A stretch of 64,000 nucleotides of DNA from Limnohabitans sp. (GCA_030053945.1 JASGCW010000001.1:51074-115073), one strand, 5' to 3'. Counted from the first letter of the stretch, positions 9,375 to 18,602 are shown. The notes: generated by a model not told the origin, from the sequence alone. Numbers and translations are program-made.

Positions 9375-10223
9375 ATGCTACGTTTATTAAAATTAGAATA
9401 TTATAAAAACATAGGTTATAAACCTTTTAAGATATTTACTGGATTATATTTTGGAATTTTCATTCTACTTTTATTTATAGGATTAGTAGATTTTGATTTG
9501 TTAGGACAAAAAATCAATCTTAAAGAACAAGGAATGTACAATTTTCCAGAAATTTGGAATTTTACAACTTACACCGTTGCTTTATTAAAAATATTTATTG
9601 GTTTAATTATCATCTATTCCATTTCACAAGAATTCACGAACCGAATGTTTAAACAAAATATTATTGACGGTTTAAGCAGAAAAGAATTCATTGTATCTAA
9701 ATTGTTATCAATTAGTCTTATCACACTAATTTCATCGCTACTGGTTTTTATTATTACTTTATTTATAGGATTCAGTTATTCAGAACAAACCACTAGTGAT
9801 TTAGTATGGAAAGAATCATTTTTTATAGGCAATTACTGCATTAAATTATTCACTTTCTTTACTTTTCTGATGTTTATAACAATTTTAGTTAGAAAATCTA
9901 CTTTTGCATTTTTACTACTATTTGTATTATGGGTTGGCGAATCAATACTATCAGGAATTGAAGTTTCAATAGCAAAAAAAGCAGCAGTTACGAAAGAAGC
10001 AATAGCTAATCTTAAACAGCATTTCTTTTTTTCTGATTTACTTCCCTTACATTCAATGTCAAGTTTAATTCCAAACCCAACAGATCGTTTAAAAATTGTT
10101 CAAGCACTAGTTGCTTCTGAACATAATTTTGACTATCCGTTAAAAAGCTTTATTATGTGCTTATTGTGGTCAGGTCTATTTATTTTCGGCTCTTATTGGA
10201 TACTAAAAAAGAGAGATTGGTAA
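9375..10223 (+). CDS. ABC transporter permease (ABC-2 type)
   Basis: A membrane protein of 282 residues when started at the ATG at 9375, which directly follows the ATPase stop codon. Hydrophobic segments lie near residues 20-40, 65-85, 105-130, 150-170, 178-195 and 255-275, giving the six-helix ABC-2 permease layout. The first extracytoplasmic loop contains charged residues and the motif EFTNRMFKQNIIDGLSRKEF near 88-107, typical of this family. It is the membrane partner of the preceding ATPase. The cargo cannot be read from the sequence. Confidence 0.88.
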   Translation: MLRLLKLEYYKNIGYKPFKIFTGLYFGIFILLLFIGLVDFDLLGQKINLKEQGMYNFPEIWNFTTYTVALLKIFIGLIIIYSISQEFTNRMFKQNIIDGLSRKEFIVSKLLSISLITLISSLLVFIITLFIGFSYSEQTTSDLVWKESFFIGNYCIKLFTFFTFLMFITILVRKSTFAFLLLFVLWVGESILSGIEVSIAKKAAVTKEAIANLKQHFFFSDLLPLHSMSSLIPNPTDRLKIVQALVASEHNFDYPLKSFIMCLLWSGLFIFGSYWILKKRDW

Positions 10224-10248
10224 AAAAGTTATTCCTCTAAAAAAACCA

Positions 10249-10345
10249 GGACATTCACGTTTAAAAAATTGCCACTCCCGATAGACAACTATCGGGAGTG
10301 GTAATTTCTCCAAAATTTTTTAAATATTTTTAAAAGCGAATGTCC
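10249..10345. repeat. nested palindrome, terminator-like repeat element
   Basis: A 97-bp imperfect palindrome. Its outer arms are GGACATTC (10249-10256) and GAATGTCC (10338-10345). An inner perfect 13-bp stem, CCACTCCCGATAG with CTATCGGGAGTGG (10272-10284 and 10289-10301), closes on a 4-base loop. AT-rich sequence with partial complementarity lies between. It follows the ABC permease and may terminate its transcript. The two ends resemble sequences at about 30988 and 31692, so it looks like a member of a dispersed repeat family, not a private terminator. Confidence 0.7.
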
Positions 10346-10385
10346 GTAAAAAAACAAAATACTTTCTATTATAATCCTTTAATCA

Positions 10386-10393
10386 TATATTTG
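10386..10393 (+). promoter_or_regulatory. putative -7 box (TATATTTG)
   Basis: TATATTTG matches the Bacteroidetes TAnnTTTG consensus 25 bp before the GTG start of the alpha/beta hydrolase. No well-placed -33 TTG is visible. Confidence 0.55.
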
Positions 10394-10418
10394 TAAAAAA
10401 TGAGAAACAAAATACAAA

Positions 10419-11192
10419 GTGGAGAACTTAATAAAAGACGGTAAATACAGATATTTTGAAGCAGGAGAAGGAACTCCAATTATAATTTTGCACGGATTAA
10501 TGGGTGGTTTAAGTAATTTTGGAGGAGTTGCAAACTACTTTCCAAAAAGAGGTTACAAAGTTGTAATTCCAGAACTACCACTCTACACGCAAAACATACT
10601 TAAAACAAACGTTAAATCCTTTGCTGTTTACCTAAGAAACTTTATGAATTACAAAGGTTTTGAAAGAGCTATTCTTGTTGGAAACTCATTAGGTGGACAT
10701 ATTGCTTTATATTTCACAAAAATGTTCCCTGAGCGAACTTCGGGGTTAGTAATTACTGGAAGTTCAGGATTATACGAAAGTGCAATGGGAGAAAGCTATC
10801 CAAAAAGAGGCGACTACGAATACATTAAGAAAAAATCTGAAGATGTATTTTATGATCCTGCTGTTGCTACAAAAGAAATCATAGACGAAGTTTACGCTAC
10901 TGTAAATGATAGAATGAAACTTTTAAAAACTTTGACTATTGCAAAAAGTGCTATTCGCCATAATATGGCAAAAGACCTACCAAAAATGCACGTTCCTACA
11001 GGAATCATTTGGGGCAAACAAGACAAAGTTACACCACCAGAAGTAGCCGAAGAATTTCATAGATTGTTACCTAATTCAACACTGTATTGGATTGACAAAT
11101 GTGGTCACGCAGCAATGATGGAGCACCCAGATGAATTCAATAGGATTTTAGAAGAATGGTTAGAAACAAAAGCTGAACATAAAAGCGTTTAG
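10419..11192 (+). CDS. alpha/beta hydrolase
   Basis: A 257-residue alpha/beta-fold hydrolase without signal peptide, so cytoplasmic. The oxyanion-hole motif ILHGLMGG is at 23-30, the nucleophile elbow GNSLGG has Ser90, an acid is expected in WGKQDKVTPP near 199, and the catalytic His lies in KCGHAAMMEHP near 227. The start is a GTG at 10419. The ATG at 10400 is in another frame. The gene lies upstream of engB on the same strand (64-bp gap). The substrate is unknown; MhpC-like hydrolases of this type cleave C-C or ester bonds. Confidence 0.9.
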   Translation: MENLIKDGKYRYFEAGEGTPIIILHGLMGGLSNFGGVANYFPKRGYKVVIPELPLYTQNILKTNVKSFAVYLRNFMNYKGFERAILVGNSLGGHIALYFTKMFPERTSGLVITGSSGLYESAMGESYPKRGDYEYIKKKSEDVFYDPAVATKEIIDEVYATVNDRMKLLKTLTIAKSAIRHNMAKDLPKMHVPTGIIWGKQDKVTPPEVAEEFHRLLPNSTLYWIDKCGHAAMMEHPDEFNRILEEWLETKAEHKSV

Positions 11193-11256
11193 TGTTCAGT
11201 GTTCAGTCTTTAATAAGTACAATTAAGTCAGAACACAGATTAAAACAAAAGTTTAG

Positions 11257-11880
11257 ATGAAAATTAATACTGCCGAATTTATCATAAGCAACTCTGAAGT
11301 AAGCAAATGTCCACAAGAAAGATTGCCAGAATATGCATTTATTGGACGCTCTAATGTAGGCAAATCGTCATTAATAAATATGTTGACGAATCACAAAAAT
11401 CTAGCTAAAACATCGGCTAAACCAGGAAAAACGCAACTTATAAATCATTTTAAGATAAATAGCAATTGGTTTTTAGTAGATTTGCCTGGTTATGGATATG
11501 CTCGAGTTTCGAAAAAAACAAAAGAAGTTTTTCAAAAATTCATTACTGATTATTTTGAAAAACGTGAACAATTAGTATGTGCATTTGTATTGATTGACAT
11601 CCGCCACGAAGCTCAAAAAATTGATTTAGAATTCATCACATACCTTGGTGAAACCCAAGTTCCTTTCTGTATTATTTTTACAAAAGCCGACAAAATAAGC
11701 AAAGGTAAAACTGAGCAGAACATAGCTGCTTACAGAAAAGCATTGCTTGCTAACAACTGGGAAGAAATGCCTCAATATTTTGTAACCTCATCACTTGATG
11801 CTGTGGGAAGAGAAACTCTTCTTGAATTTATTGATGGAGTAAATCAAGAGATTTTTAAGAATAACGATAGTTTTATATAA
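11257..11880 (+). CDS. engB: ribosome biogenesis GTPase EngB (YsxC/YihA)
   Basis: A 207-residue TRAFAC GTPase needed for assembly of the large ribosomal subunit. G1 is GRSNVGKSS (30-38), the G2 Thr lies in the SAKPGKTQLINHF region, G3 is DLPGYGYA near 74, G4 is TKAD near 142 and G5 TSS near 172. The DLPGYGYARVSK block is diagnostic for EngB. The length is normal. It ends at a strong bidirectional terminator shared with the convergent gldC. Confidence 0.97.
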   Translation: MKINTAEFIISNSEVSKCPQERLPEYAFIGRSNVGKSSLINMLTNHKNLAKTSAKPGKTQLINHFKINSNWFLVDLPGYGYARVSKKTKEVFQKFITDYFEKREQLVCAFVLIDIRHEAQKIDLEFITYLGETQVPFCIIFTKADKISKGKTEQNIAAYRKALLANNWEEMPQYFVTSSLDAVGRETLLEFIDGVNQEIFKNNDSFI

Positions 11881-11919
11881 AAGGAGCGACTAAGATTTTT
11901 AGTCGCTCCTTTTTTTTAT
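11881..11919. terminator. bidirectional terminator between engB and gldC
   Basis: A perfect 13-bp stem, AAGGAGCGACTAA with TTAGTCGCTCCTT, has a 5-base loop and is followed by a run of T on the plus strand and preceded by A on the other. It begins at the engB stop codon and ends near the gldC stop, so it can serve both genes. Confidence 0.92.
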
Positions 11920-12251
11920 TTTTTCAATTCTAATTTTTCGGCAAAATAGTCACAAAAATCTTTCATTGTATCTGTCATACGCTCATCTCCTGTAGCTCTA
12001 TTATAAGTATCTGCCATAGCCACGAGGGTTTGATGGAAGAAAATTTTCATTTCATCTACAGGCATATCTTTTGTCCATAAATCGATACGCATCGTTTCTT
12101 TATTATTACTATCCCAGATATTTAGCATTATTGCTTTGGCTTCTTCATTATCTACACCGCCATCTTGAGCTGTCCAATTTAGTTTTTCTGGGACGTGATT
12201 TTCATCAAGAGAAATCTTGAAATTGATATCTGAGGTTTTTACTATTGACAT
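11916..12251 (-). CDS. gldC: gliding motility protein GldC
   Basis: A 111-residue soluble protein matching GldC of gliding Bacteroidetes (SDINFKISLDENHVPE at about 7-22, the WTAQDGG motif near 26, and a C-terminal DYFAEKLELKK). In Flavobacterium johnsoniae GldC supports but is not strictly required for gliding, and it is encoded next to gldB as here. No signal peptide is present. The 124-bp gap to gldB upstream is AT-rich, so the two genes could share a transcript from gldB. Confidence 0.93.
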   Translation of the reverse strand: MSIVKTSDINFKISLDENHVPEKLNWTAQDGGVDNEEAKAIMLNIWDSNNKETMRIDLWTKDMPVDEMKIFFHQTLVAMADTYNRATGDERMTDTMKDFCDYFAEKLELKK

Positions 12252-12375
12252 TATTAAATTTAGAATTTTGTCCCGAAACTTTGGGATTAGAATTTAGAAT
12301 TCGTTTCACTAAAATCGAATTAAAATTCTCATTAAACATTAAATAAAATTTTTACTAATTACTATTCACTAGCAA

Positions 12376-13344
12376 CTAATCTTTAACTGGCTTGTACTTA
12401 GATTTTTGAAAAATTTCTTTGCCATCCATCATAAACATCTGTTGTGGAGAAACACTATTGTTTTCCATAAAAGATCTTACGATTTGCCAACCTATCCACG
12501 CTCCTATTCTTCCTGGAGTATCACTATCGTTATCCAATCCAAATTTCGAAAAAGGAGCAGGAGCTAAAAATCGCTCAATCATTTTAGGATTTGTATTATA
12601 CAATATTCTTTCTTCCATAAAATAATGCCATACCTCAACATCATTATCTTCACACCATTTTAACTGATCCGGAGTGTAACAGATTTTATCTTCATCTGAA
12701 AATTCAGGTAGCATTATATCTTTAAAATACAATTGCTTTCCTATATAAATAATTTGAGATAGAAACTCTCTATCTGTAGGAAGCTTTATAGCATCATAAG
12801 ACAAACTCTCCACTACATCAGGCATCATTTGAGATGGTTCAAAAGTTTGCTTAACATAATTAGGAAACTCATAAAACTTATGATTTTTTCCTAAATACAT
12901 TTCTAAAGAAATTGTCATTCCATTTTTTTGAGAATTATATAAAACTTTAGCATTTGTGTCCATATTATTAATCACCGTAAAAACTTTTGGTGATATAAAC
13001 TTTGGATAATAATACTTCATATACTTAAAAACACTTTCTAATTGTGCTTTCTCTTTATCAAAATCTCCATATCTCTTTTCTACTTCTTCATACAACTGTA
13101 ACCATAATGGATTAGTCAATCTTCCCCTTAATTCTGCTTCATCAATTCCAGGAGGAAAAAATTCAGGATATTTTGCTTTTAACAAATCAAAATCTTTAGG
13201 AGCTGTTTGAAAGAAAATCTTATCGTAACGATGAACAGTTATTGTCAATGGAATTTCTTCTGCTTTTTCCTGGACTTTGTCATTTTTCTTTTTACAAGAA
13301 AGAACACTAAAAGCAATCAAAAAAAATAATATATATTTTTTCAT
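12376..13344 (-). CDS. gldB: gliding motility lipoprotein GldB
   Basis: GldB is a lipoprotein essential for gliding motility in F. johnsoniae. This 322-residue protein has a lipoprotein signal (hydrophobic residues 5-15, lipobox LSC with Cys17 followed by KKK) and the family body, including PGIDEAELRGRL near 76 and RIGAWIGWQIVRSFM near 278-292. Together with gldC and the T9SS sorting domains elsewhere in the window, it shows that the organism belongs to the gliding/T9SS group, although gliding itself requires further genes. It is divergent from nadE with a 97-bp intergenic region. Confidence 0.94.
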   Translation of the reverse strand: MKKYILFFLIAFSVLSCKKKNDKVQEKAEEIPLTITVHRYDKIFFQTAPKDFDLLKAKYPEFFPPGIDEAELRGRLTNPLWLQLYEEVEKRYGDFDKEKAQLESVFKYMKYYYPKFISPKVFTVINNMDTNAKVLYNSQKNGMTISLEMYLGKNHKFYEFPNYVKQTFEPSQMMPDVVESLSYDAIKLPTDREFLSQIIYIGKQLYFKDIMLPEFSDEDKICYTPDQLKWCEDNDVEVWHYFMEERILYNTNPKMIERFLAPAPFSKFGLDNDSDTPGRIGAWIGWQIVRSFMENNSVSPQQMFMMDGKEIFQKSKYKPVKD

Positions 13345-13398
13345 TTACGAGTAAATTAAATTGAATGTTATTGAAAAACGGATTCTTGTTAAATTTAT

Positions 13399-13406
13399 TA
13401 TTTTTG
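13399..13406 (+). promoter_or_regulatory. putative -7 box of nadE
   Basis: TATTTTTG matches TAnnTTTG 35 bp before the nadE ATG. Its position supports the ATG at 13442 over the upstream in-frame ATG at 13361, because the longer frame would run through the promoter. Confidence 0.55.
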
Positions 13407-13441
13407 CAAATATACATTGGTTTTTAAAACTCTTTATCGTT

Positions 13442-14248
13442 ATGCAAAAAATTAGCACTATTAATGTTGAAAAAGTAAATGAATACATAGTAAACTGGTT
13501 AAAAACATATGCTGAAAATGCAAAAGTAAACGGTTTTGTTGTAGGTATATCTGGCGGAATAGATTCTGCACTAACATCTACTTTGTGCGCACAAACTGGC
13601 TTAACCACTTTATGTGTCGAGATGCCTATTCATCAAGCACAGAGTCACGTTAATAGAGCGCAAGAACATATTGCTCAATTAAAAAACAGATTTCCAAATG
13701 TAACAGACACTAGAGTCGATTTGACCCCAGTTTTTGAAAGCTTTAGAAAAGAAGTCCCTACTTGCGAAAATGAAGCAAAACTAAATCTTTCGCTTGCGAA
13801 TACTCGTGCTCGTTTACGAATGACCAGTCTATATTATTTAGCTGGAATAAATGGATTATTAGTAGCTGGAACTGGAAATAAAGTTGAAGATTTTGGTGTT
13901 GGTTTTTTTACAAAATATGGAGATGGAGGAGTTGATATTAGCCCTATTGCAGACTTATTAAAAACCGATGTTCGTGCCTTAGCTAAATATCTGAATGTTC
14001 CCGATTCTATTTTAATTGCTAAACCTACAGATGGTCTCTTCGGGGATGATAGAAGCGACGAAGATCAACTAGGCGCTAGCTATGAAGAATTAGAGTGGGC
14101 TATGGATGAGCTTGAAAAAGGAAAATCAGCAGAAGATTTTGAAGGCAGAGAAAAGCAAGTTTTTGAAATATACAAAAGGCTCAATACAATAAACCAGCAT
14201 AAAATGAATCCAATTCCCGTTTGTAATATCCCTAAAAATTTAAAATAA
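13442..14248 (+). CDS. nadE: NH3-dependent NAD+ synthetase
   Basis: NadE converts deamido-NAD and ammonia to NAD with ATP. From the ATG at 13442 the protein has 268 residues, the length of the short ammonia-dependent form without a glutaminase domain. The PP-loop SGGIDS is at 37-42. GTGNKVEDFGVGFFTKYGDGGVD near residues 143-165 and the SDEDQLGASYEELEWAMDE block near 202 belong to the substrate-binding region. Divergent from gldB. This gene neighbourhood, nadE beside gldB, is as I recall it in Flavobacterium. Confidence 0.95.
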   Translation: MQKISTINVEKVNEYIVNWLKTYAENAKVNGFVVGISGGIDSALTSTLCAQTGLTTLCVEMPIHQAQSHVNRAQEHIAQLKNRFPNVTDTRVDLTPVFESFRKEVPTCENEAKLNLSLANTRARLRMTSLYYLAGINGLLVAGTGNKVEDFGVGFFTKYGDGGVDISPIADLLKTDVRALAKYLNVPDSILIAKPTDGLFGDDRSDEDQLGASYEELEWAMDELEKGKSAEDFEGREKQVFEIYKRLNTINQHKMNPIPVCNIPKNLK

Positions 14249-14285
14249 TTACCTTTTGATTATCAGTATATTATAAATTTTATTG

Positions 14286-14293
14286 TAAATTTG
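14286..14293 (+). promoter_or_regulatory. putative -7 box (TAAATTTG)
   Basis: TAAATTTG matches TAnnTTTG, 28 bp before the ATG of the response regulator. Confidence 0.5.
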
Positions 14294-14321
14294 TACTTAC
14301 AGAAGTATAAATTATCGGAAT

Positions 14322-14951
14322 ATGGTAAAGATAGGTTTAGCGGATAATCATCCGGTCGTGCACTATGGCATAAAATCATTTTTCAAAGAACACACGGATA
14401 TTTCCTTGGTAGGAATAGTAGATAACTTTGAAATGGTAGATGAATTATTAAAACAAAAAGATGTTGATGTTTTAGTAATGGATTTAGAACTTGAAGGCCT
14501 TTCTAGCATTAATCTCATTAAAGAATTATTGAAACGAAATCCAAAATTAAAAATCATTCTTTTCTCTAATTTGAACGAGCAAGTTTATGCTCCAAATGCA
14601 ATCAAAGCAGGTGTGTCTTCTTTTATACAAAAAAATGAAAAATTAGAAACTTTAGCATCCACAATTATAAAAGTGAATCGGGGCGCAGTTATTTTTAGCG
14701 AGACCGTAAAAAAGAATATGGCTCTTATATCTAAACAATCTAAATCAGAAAGATTATATAGAAAATTATCTACAAGAGAAGTTGAAGTATTACGCTATCT
14801 TTCTAACGGAAAGAAAAATAAAGAAGTAGCTGAAGCCTTAAATCTTAACGAGAAAACAATTAGCACCTATAAATTAAGGTTATTAGCAAAATTAAATGTT
14901 ACTAATCTAGTAGATTTAGTTAATAAAGCCAAAACATTAGAAATAGTCTAA
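14322..14951 (+). CDS. LuxR/NarL-family response regulator
   Basis: A 209-residue two-domain regulator. The receiver domain (1-120) has the acidic pair at Asp8, the phosphoacceptor Asp54 in VLVMDLELEG, the conserved Ser near 82 (LFSN) and a Lys near 104 (IQKNEK). The LuxR-type helix-turn-helix spans about 148-205 (LSTREVEVLRYLSNGKKNKEVAEAL). No histidine kinase gene lies nearby, so its partner is encoded elsewhere. Its last 4 bases overlap the end of the convergent dnaG. Its targets cannot be told from sequence. Confidence 0.93.
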   Translation: MVKIGLADNHPVVHYGIKSFFKEHTDISLVGIVDNFEMVDELLKQKDVDVLVMDLELEGLSSINLIKELLKRNPKLKIILFSNLNEQVYAPNAIKAGVSSFIQKNEKLETLASTIIKVNRGAVIFSETVKKNMALISKQSKSERLYRKLSTREVEVLRYLSNGKKNKEVAEALNLNEKTISTYKLRLLAKLNVTNLVDLVNKAKTLEIV

Positions 14952-16927
14952 TTATACCTAGACATTACTCTACCTAACTTCTCAGAGAAATTAAGTACAA
15001 GCTTAGAGTAATCGATTACCATTGATAGATTTTCAGAATTATCTCCAGCCGTTTCATTTTGAACGGCTGTTTTTATTTCATCAATTATTTTATTAACTAA
15101 ATACCATCTAAGTGTAAGAATGGTTTCTGTAACATACTGACTAATTGTTTCATTTTTTTGTTTTACATAGATTTGTTGAGCTTCCCAATTATGTAAAACC
15201 ATATTTTCTTCATTCATCAAAATAGTTGTCACTTCTTGAGCTAATTCAGGCGAAAGCTGCATTAAATACTGTTCAAACTCGAATTTGTCATTTTGATTAA
15301 AATAATCAATCAGATTATTATAAATAGCTTTAAAGACAGGATTAGTCAACTCTACTTCATCTTCTTGAAGACTCAAATAAATTCTTTGATAAACCTTAGC
15401 TTTAACTAACTCTTTAGATTCCTTCAATTCTCCGTCTTCGGTAGCACGCCAAACAAAATCAGTAAATTCTTCTTCTATATTTCCATATAAAAGTAAAATT
15501 TCTATCAATTTACGTTCCAACTCATCTTGAACGTCTATCTTAACTTTTACGGCACTATCTTCATTTTTATGAACCTCAAAAGCTTTTTGCTCTTGTTTAA
15601 GTTGTTTTCCAGCTTCCTGAATGTCTTTTTGAACTAATTGTGCTAGCGTATTAAACAAAACATCTTCAGAAATATCCATAATTCGAGAACACTCTTGAAT
15701 ATATATTTCACGCTTAATACGATCAGGAATTTTAGAAATACTAACTACCATATCCCGAATTAAATCTGCTTTTTTTATTGGATCATTCTTCGCTTCTTTC
15801 ATTAGTATTGAAGCTTTAAACTGAATGAAATCCATTGCATTTTCAGCTAGATATTTCAACAAATCATCATGAGGTGTCTTTTTTGCAAAACTATCTGGAT
15901 CTTCTCCTTCGGGAAAAGTACATACTTTTACATTCATCCCTTCCTCTAAAATCAAATCAATACCTCGAATGGAAGCTCTTAATCCAGCAGCATCACCATC
16001 AAAAAGCACTGTTATATTTTTTGTCAGTCGATTTACTAACCTAATTTGATCTGGTGTTAAAGCTGTACCTGATGACGCTACCACATTTTCAATTCCAGCT
16101 TGATGAAGCTGAATTACATCTGTATATCCTTCACACAGAAAACAGTTATCTTGCTTTGCAATGGCTTGTTTAGCATAAAATATCCCATAAAGAACTTTTG
16201 ATTTGTGATAAATTTCACTTTCTGGAGAATTAACATACTTGGCTACCTTTTTATCGTTAGTCAAAATCCTTCCTCCAAATCCCAAAACACGACCAGACAT
16301 ACTATGAATAGGAAACATTACCCTTCCTTTAAAACGATCAAAATGACGACCATCTTCTCTAGGTATAGTAAGTCCTGTTTTTTCAAGATATTCCAGTTTA
16401 AATCCCTGTCCTAAAGCCTCTTTTGTAAAAACGTCCCAACCTTCAGGTGAAAAACCTAATCCGAATTTTTTTATAGTATCACTAGTAAATCCTCTTTCCT
16501 TAAAATAAGACAAACCAATCGCCTGACCTTCATCTGTATTTAGCATTGCATTATGAAAATATTTTTGAGCAAATTCAGAAACGAGATACATACTTTCTTT
16601 TTCATTTGCTTCTACAATATCTTCTGTAGATTGTTCAGTCTCTTCAATTTCAATATTATATTTTCTGGCTAAATACTTAATAGCTTCAGGGTACGAAAAA
16701 TGCTCATGTTCCATTAAAAAAGTAACGGCATTTCCTCCTTTACCTGAACTAAAATCTTTCCAAATCTGTTTAACAGGGGACACCATAAACGAAGGCGACT
16801 TTTCATTAGAAAAAGGGCTCAATCCTTTCAAATTTGTGCCTGCTCTTTTTAACTGCACAAAATCACCAATCACCTCCTCTACTCGGGCGGTTTCAAAAAC
16901 TGTCTCTATGGTACTCTTGGATATCAT
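14948..16927 (-). CDS. dnaG: DNA primase DnaG, zinc ligands missing
   Basis: DnaG makes RNA primers at the replication fork. The 659-residue protein has the N-terminal CHC2-type domain (1-100), the catalytic core with the TOPRIM motifs EGYTD near 260 and DGDAAG near 310, and a long C-terminal DnaB-interaction region. In the N-terminal domain the block that normally reads CPFHNEKTPSF is SPFSNEKSPSF, and the later CxxC is replaced by DFSSGKGG, so the zinc ligands are absent. I recall this loss in other Bacteroidetes, so it is probably a lineage trait, not damage. A TATATTTG box precedes the gene. Confidence 0.95.
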   Translation of the reverse strand: MISKSTIETVFETARVEEVIGDFVQLKRAGTNLKGLSPFSNEKSPSFMVSPVKQIWKDFSSGKGGNAVTFLMEHEHFSYPEAIKYLARKYNIEIEETEQSTEDIVEANEKESMYLVSEFAQKYFHNAMLNTDEGQAIGLSYFKERGFTSDTIKKFGLGFSPEGWDVFTKEALGQGFKLEYLEKTGLTIPREDGRHFDRFKGRVMFPIHSMSGRVLGFGGRILTNDKKVAKYVNSPESEIYHKSKVLYGIFYAKQAIAKQDNCFLCEGYTDVIQLHQAGIENVVASSGTALTPDQIRLVNRLTKNITVLFDGDAAGLRASIRGIDLILEEGMNVKVCTFPEGEDPDSFAKKTPHDDLLKYLAENAMDFIQFKASILMKEAKNDPIKKADLIRDMVVSISKIPDRIKREIYIQECSRIMDISEDVLFNTLAQLVQKDIQEAGKQLKQEQKAFEVHKNEDSAVKVKIDVQDELERKLIEILLLYGNIEEEFTDFVWRATEDGELKESKELVKAKVYQRIYLSLQEDEVELTNPVFKAIYNNLIDYFNQNDKFEFEQYLMQLSPELAQEVTTILMNEENMVLHNWEAQQIYVKQKNETISQYVTETILTLRWYLVNKIIDEIKTAVQNETAGDNSENLSMVIDYSKLVLNFSEKLGRVMSRYN

Positions 16928-16940
16928 CTTGCGAATGGGT

Positions 16941-16948
16941 CAAATATA
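16941..16948 (-). promoter_or_regulatory. putative -7 box of dnaG
   Basis: The minus strand reads TATATTTG, a TAnnTTTG match, 13 bp before the dnaG ATG. This implies a very short leader. Confidence 0.55.
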
Positions 16949-16979
16949 CAAACATTAAATGTAATGTTATAAAACAGAA

Positions 16980-17004
16980 AACCGCTTTCTGTTAAAAAGC
17001 GGTT
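16980..17004. terminator. hairpin downstream of the beta-helix gene
   Basis: A 9-bp stem, AACCGCTTT with AAAGCGGTT, closes on a 7-base loop. It lies 17 bp past the stop codon of the minus-strand beta-helix gene and is flanked by a T run on the plus-strand side. Confidence 0.6.
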
Positions 17005-17021
17005 CATTTTTTTCTGACAAA

Positions 17022-18266
17022 TTACTTCTTTGCTAATCTAAAATCTGGATTCTTCTTAATATCATTACTAATAAAAAAACTTTCTACACCTATTTTAGAT
17101 ATGCTAATTGAATTACTCTTTAAAAACATTTCATTAACTTCTGGAGCTTCGATTAATTCCTCATTAGTAAAAATTGATTTGCAATTATCTACAAGACAAT
17201 CTTTGATTTTGATTTGTTTAGCATTAGCTACATTCAAATATTTCTCATCTAAAGCTATAAAACTTGCAAAGCCAGTAACAACACAATTATTCATTTCTAA
17301 AAAAGAATCTGATTTTAATGAAATTGCCTCTTTTACTAAACCCTGATCATTAATCTCATTACTAACCATAGTAACATTATTTAACCTCACTACTGTCTTT
17401 TTCTTTGAAGGATCATAGTTTTCAACTTTGTCATATGAATCAATTTCAAAACATCTTGAACGAGTATTATCAGAAATAAATGGACTTCGTATCGCTATTG
17501 AATTATTTACTGTAGCTTGGGAACCTATTGAAAAATCAAAATCATCATCAGCATTATTAAAAGAAACAATGTTATTAAGCTCAATATTTCCACCTATCAT
17601 TTCAATCGCATCATCTTTTGCAAAACTAACTTGTACATTTTCAATTTTAGTTTTACTTCCTACAGCTCCTAATGTCAAACCATTAAGCATCGTTTTTTGA
17701 TCGATTTTCTTTCCTGCAAATTCGATTCGAACATATTTCATTATTCCGGAATCATCGTTTTCATTTGTCCCTCCAAATTGATTAAACGCTCGATTAGAAT
17801 CATAAATAGACGCAATTACACCTCCTATCCTGTTAACAGGAGCATCTCCATAAATAATCACACCACCCCAGTCTCCAGCTTTTCTTTCAGAACTCGGTTT
17901 ATTAGATGTAAAAACAATTGGACTAGCAATGGTTCCTTCCGCTTTTATTTTCGAACCTTTTACAATAACTAATGTCCCATTTGAATTAAAATCTCCCCTT
18001 ATCACCGTTCCTGGTTCAATTGTAAGCGTAGCTTTATTAGCAATATAAACAGTCCCCATAAGAAGATATGTATTCTTTTTGGTCAAAGTCATATTTTCCT
18101 TAATCTCACCTGTCAAAATTTGTGTGGTTTCATTGTACTCAATAGCTTTTGGTTTAAAATTAGTCCAACCAGCAAACCAGTTGGTTTCACCGTAAATTCC
18201 TTTGGATTTTTGAGCATTTACTATTCCTATAAAGAATAGTAAAATAAGTTTTAATTTAGATTTCAT
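17022..18266 (-). CDS. secreted right-handed beta-helix-like protein
   Basis: A 414-residue protein with a signal peptide (MKSKLKLILLFFIGIVNAQ, cleavage after NAQ). The region around residues 60-140 (GTVYIANKATLTIEPGTVIRGDF, then GSKIKAEGTIASPIVFTS and GDWGGVIIYG) is the pattern of a Bacteroidetes family of secreted beta-helix proteins. Further on come repeated short strands such as LNGLTLGAVGSKTKIENVQVSFAKDDAIEM and a DDDFDFS motif. No T9SS tail is visible, so it may stay in the periplasm or on the surface. The function is unknown. The leader region is 336 bp away from the next minus-strand gene. Confidence 0.75.
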   Translation of the reverse strand: MKSKLKLILLFFIGIVNAQKSKGIYGETNWFAGWTNFKPKAIEYNETTQILTGEIKENMTLTKKNTYLLMGTVYIANKATLTIEPGTVIRGDFNSNGTLVIVKGSKIKAEGTIASPIVFTSNKPSSERKAGDWGGVIIYGDAPVNRIGGVIASIYDSNRAFNQFGGTNENDDSGIMKYVRIEFAGKKIDQKTMLNGLTLGAVGSKTKIENVQVSFAKDDAIEMIGGNIELNNIVSFNNADDDFDFSIGSQATVNNSIAIRSPFISDNTRSRCFEIDSYDKVENYDPSKKKTVVRLNNVTMVSNEINDQGLVKEAISLKSDSFLEMNNCVVTGFASFIALDEKYLNVANAKQIKIKDCLVDNCKSIFTNEELIEAPEVNEMFLKSNSISISKIGVESFFISNDIKKNPDFRLAKK

Positions 18267-18602
18267 TTGGGTTGTTTGATTTATAATTGGGCGCTAAATT
18301 TACAAAAAAAAACACCCATTCAACAACGTAACACTAACAAACTAAACTATTTTACACAAGTTATTTCAACCTCAAAAACCAAAAGAATAATTTACAAAAA
18401 TAAATCTTAAAACGCCTCTAAACTCCTTAAAAAGAGAATAGAGGCGTTTGTTATTTATGATGTTTTAGTATATCTGTGTTTCCTAAATCAAAAACACTTT
18501 TACATAAATTCAGACCATTTTTATTTTATTTTATCAAATTGTAGTTAGGAGTTAAATTAAAAAGGAGTCTTTTGTCATAAAATTACTACCAACTTATATA
18601 CT
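18267..18602. other. gene-free interval with one hairpin
   Basis: No convincing coding sequence. It holds the leader of the minus-strand beta-helix gene at its left end and an 11-bp stem, AAACGCCTCTA (18410-18420) with TAGAGGCGTTT (18439-18449), followed on the minus strand by TTTTAAG. The hairpin could end the sigma-factor operon, whose last gene stops at 18603, though it is about 150 bp away. Confidence 0.6.

Noticed and set aside
8480..10223. ABC pair as GldA/GldF of the gliding machinery
   Set aside because: General ABC-2 features only; nothing specific to GldA, GldF or GldG, and gldB/gldC being near is not enough.
13345..13608. 87-codon frame on the minus strand
   Set aside because: It overlaps the nadE start and promoter in antisense and has no family features; it is a shadow of nadE.
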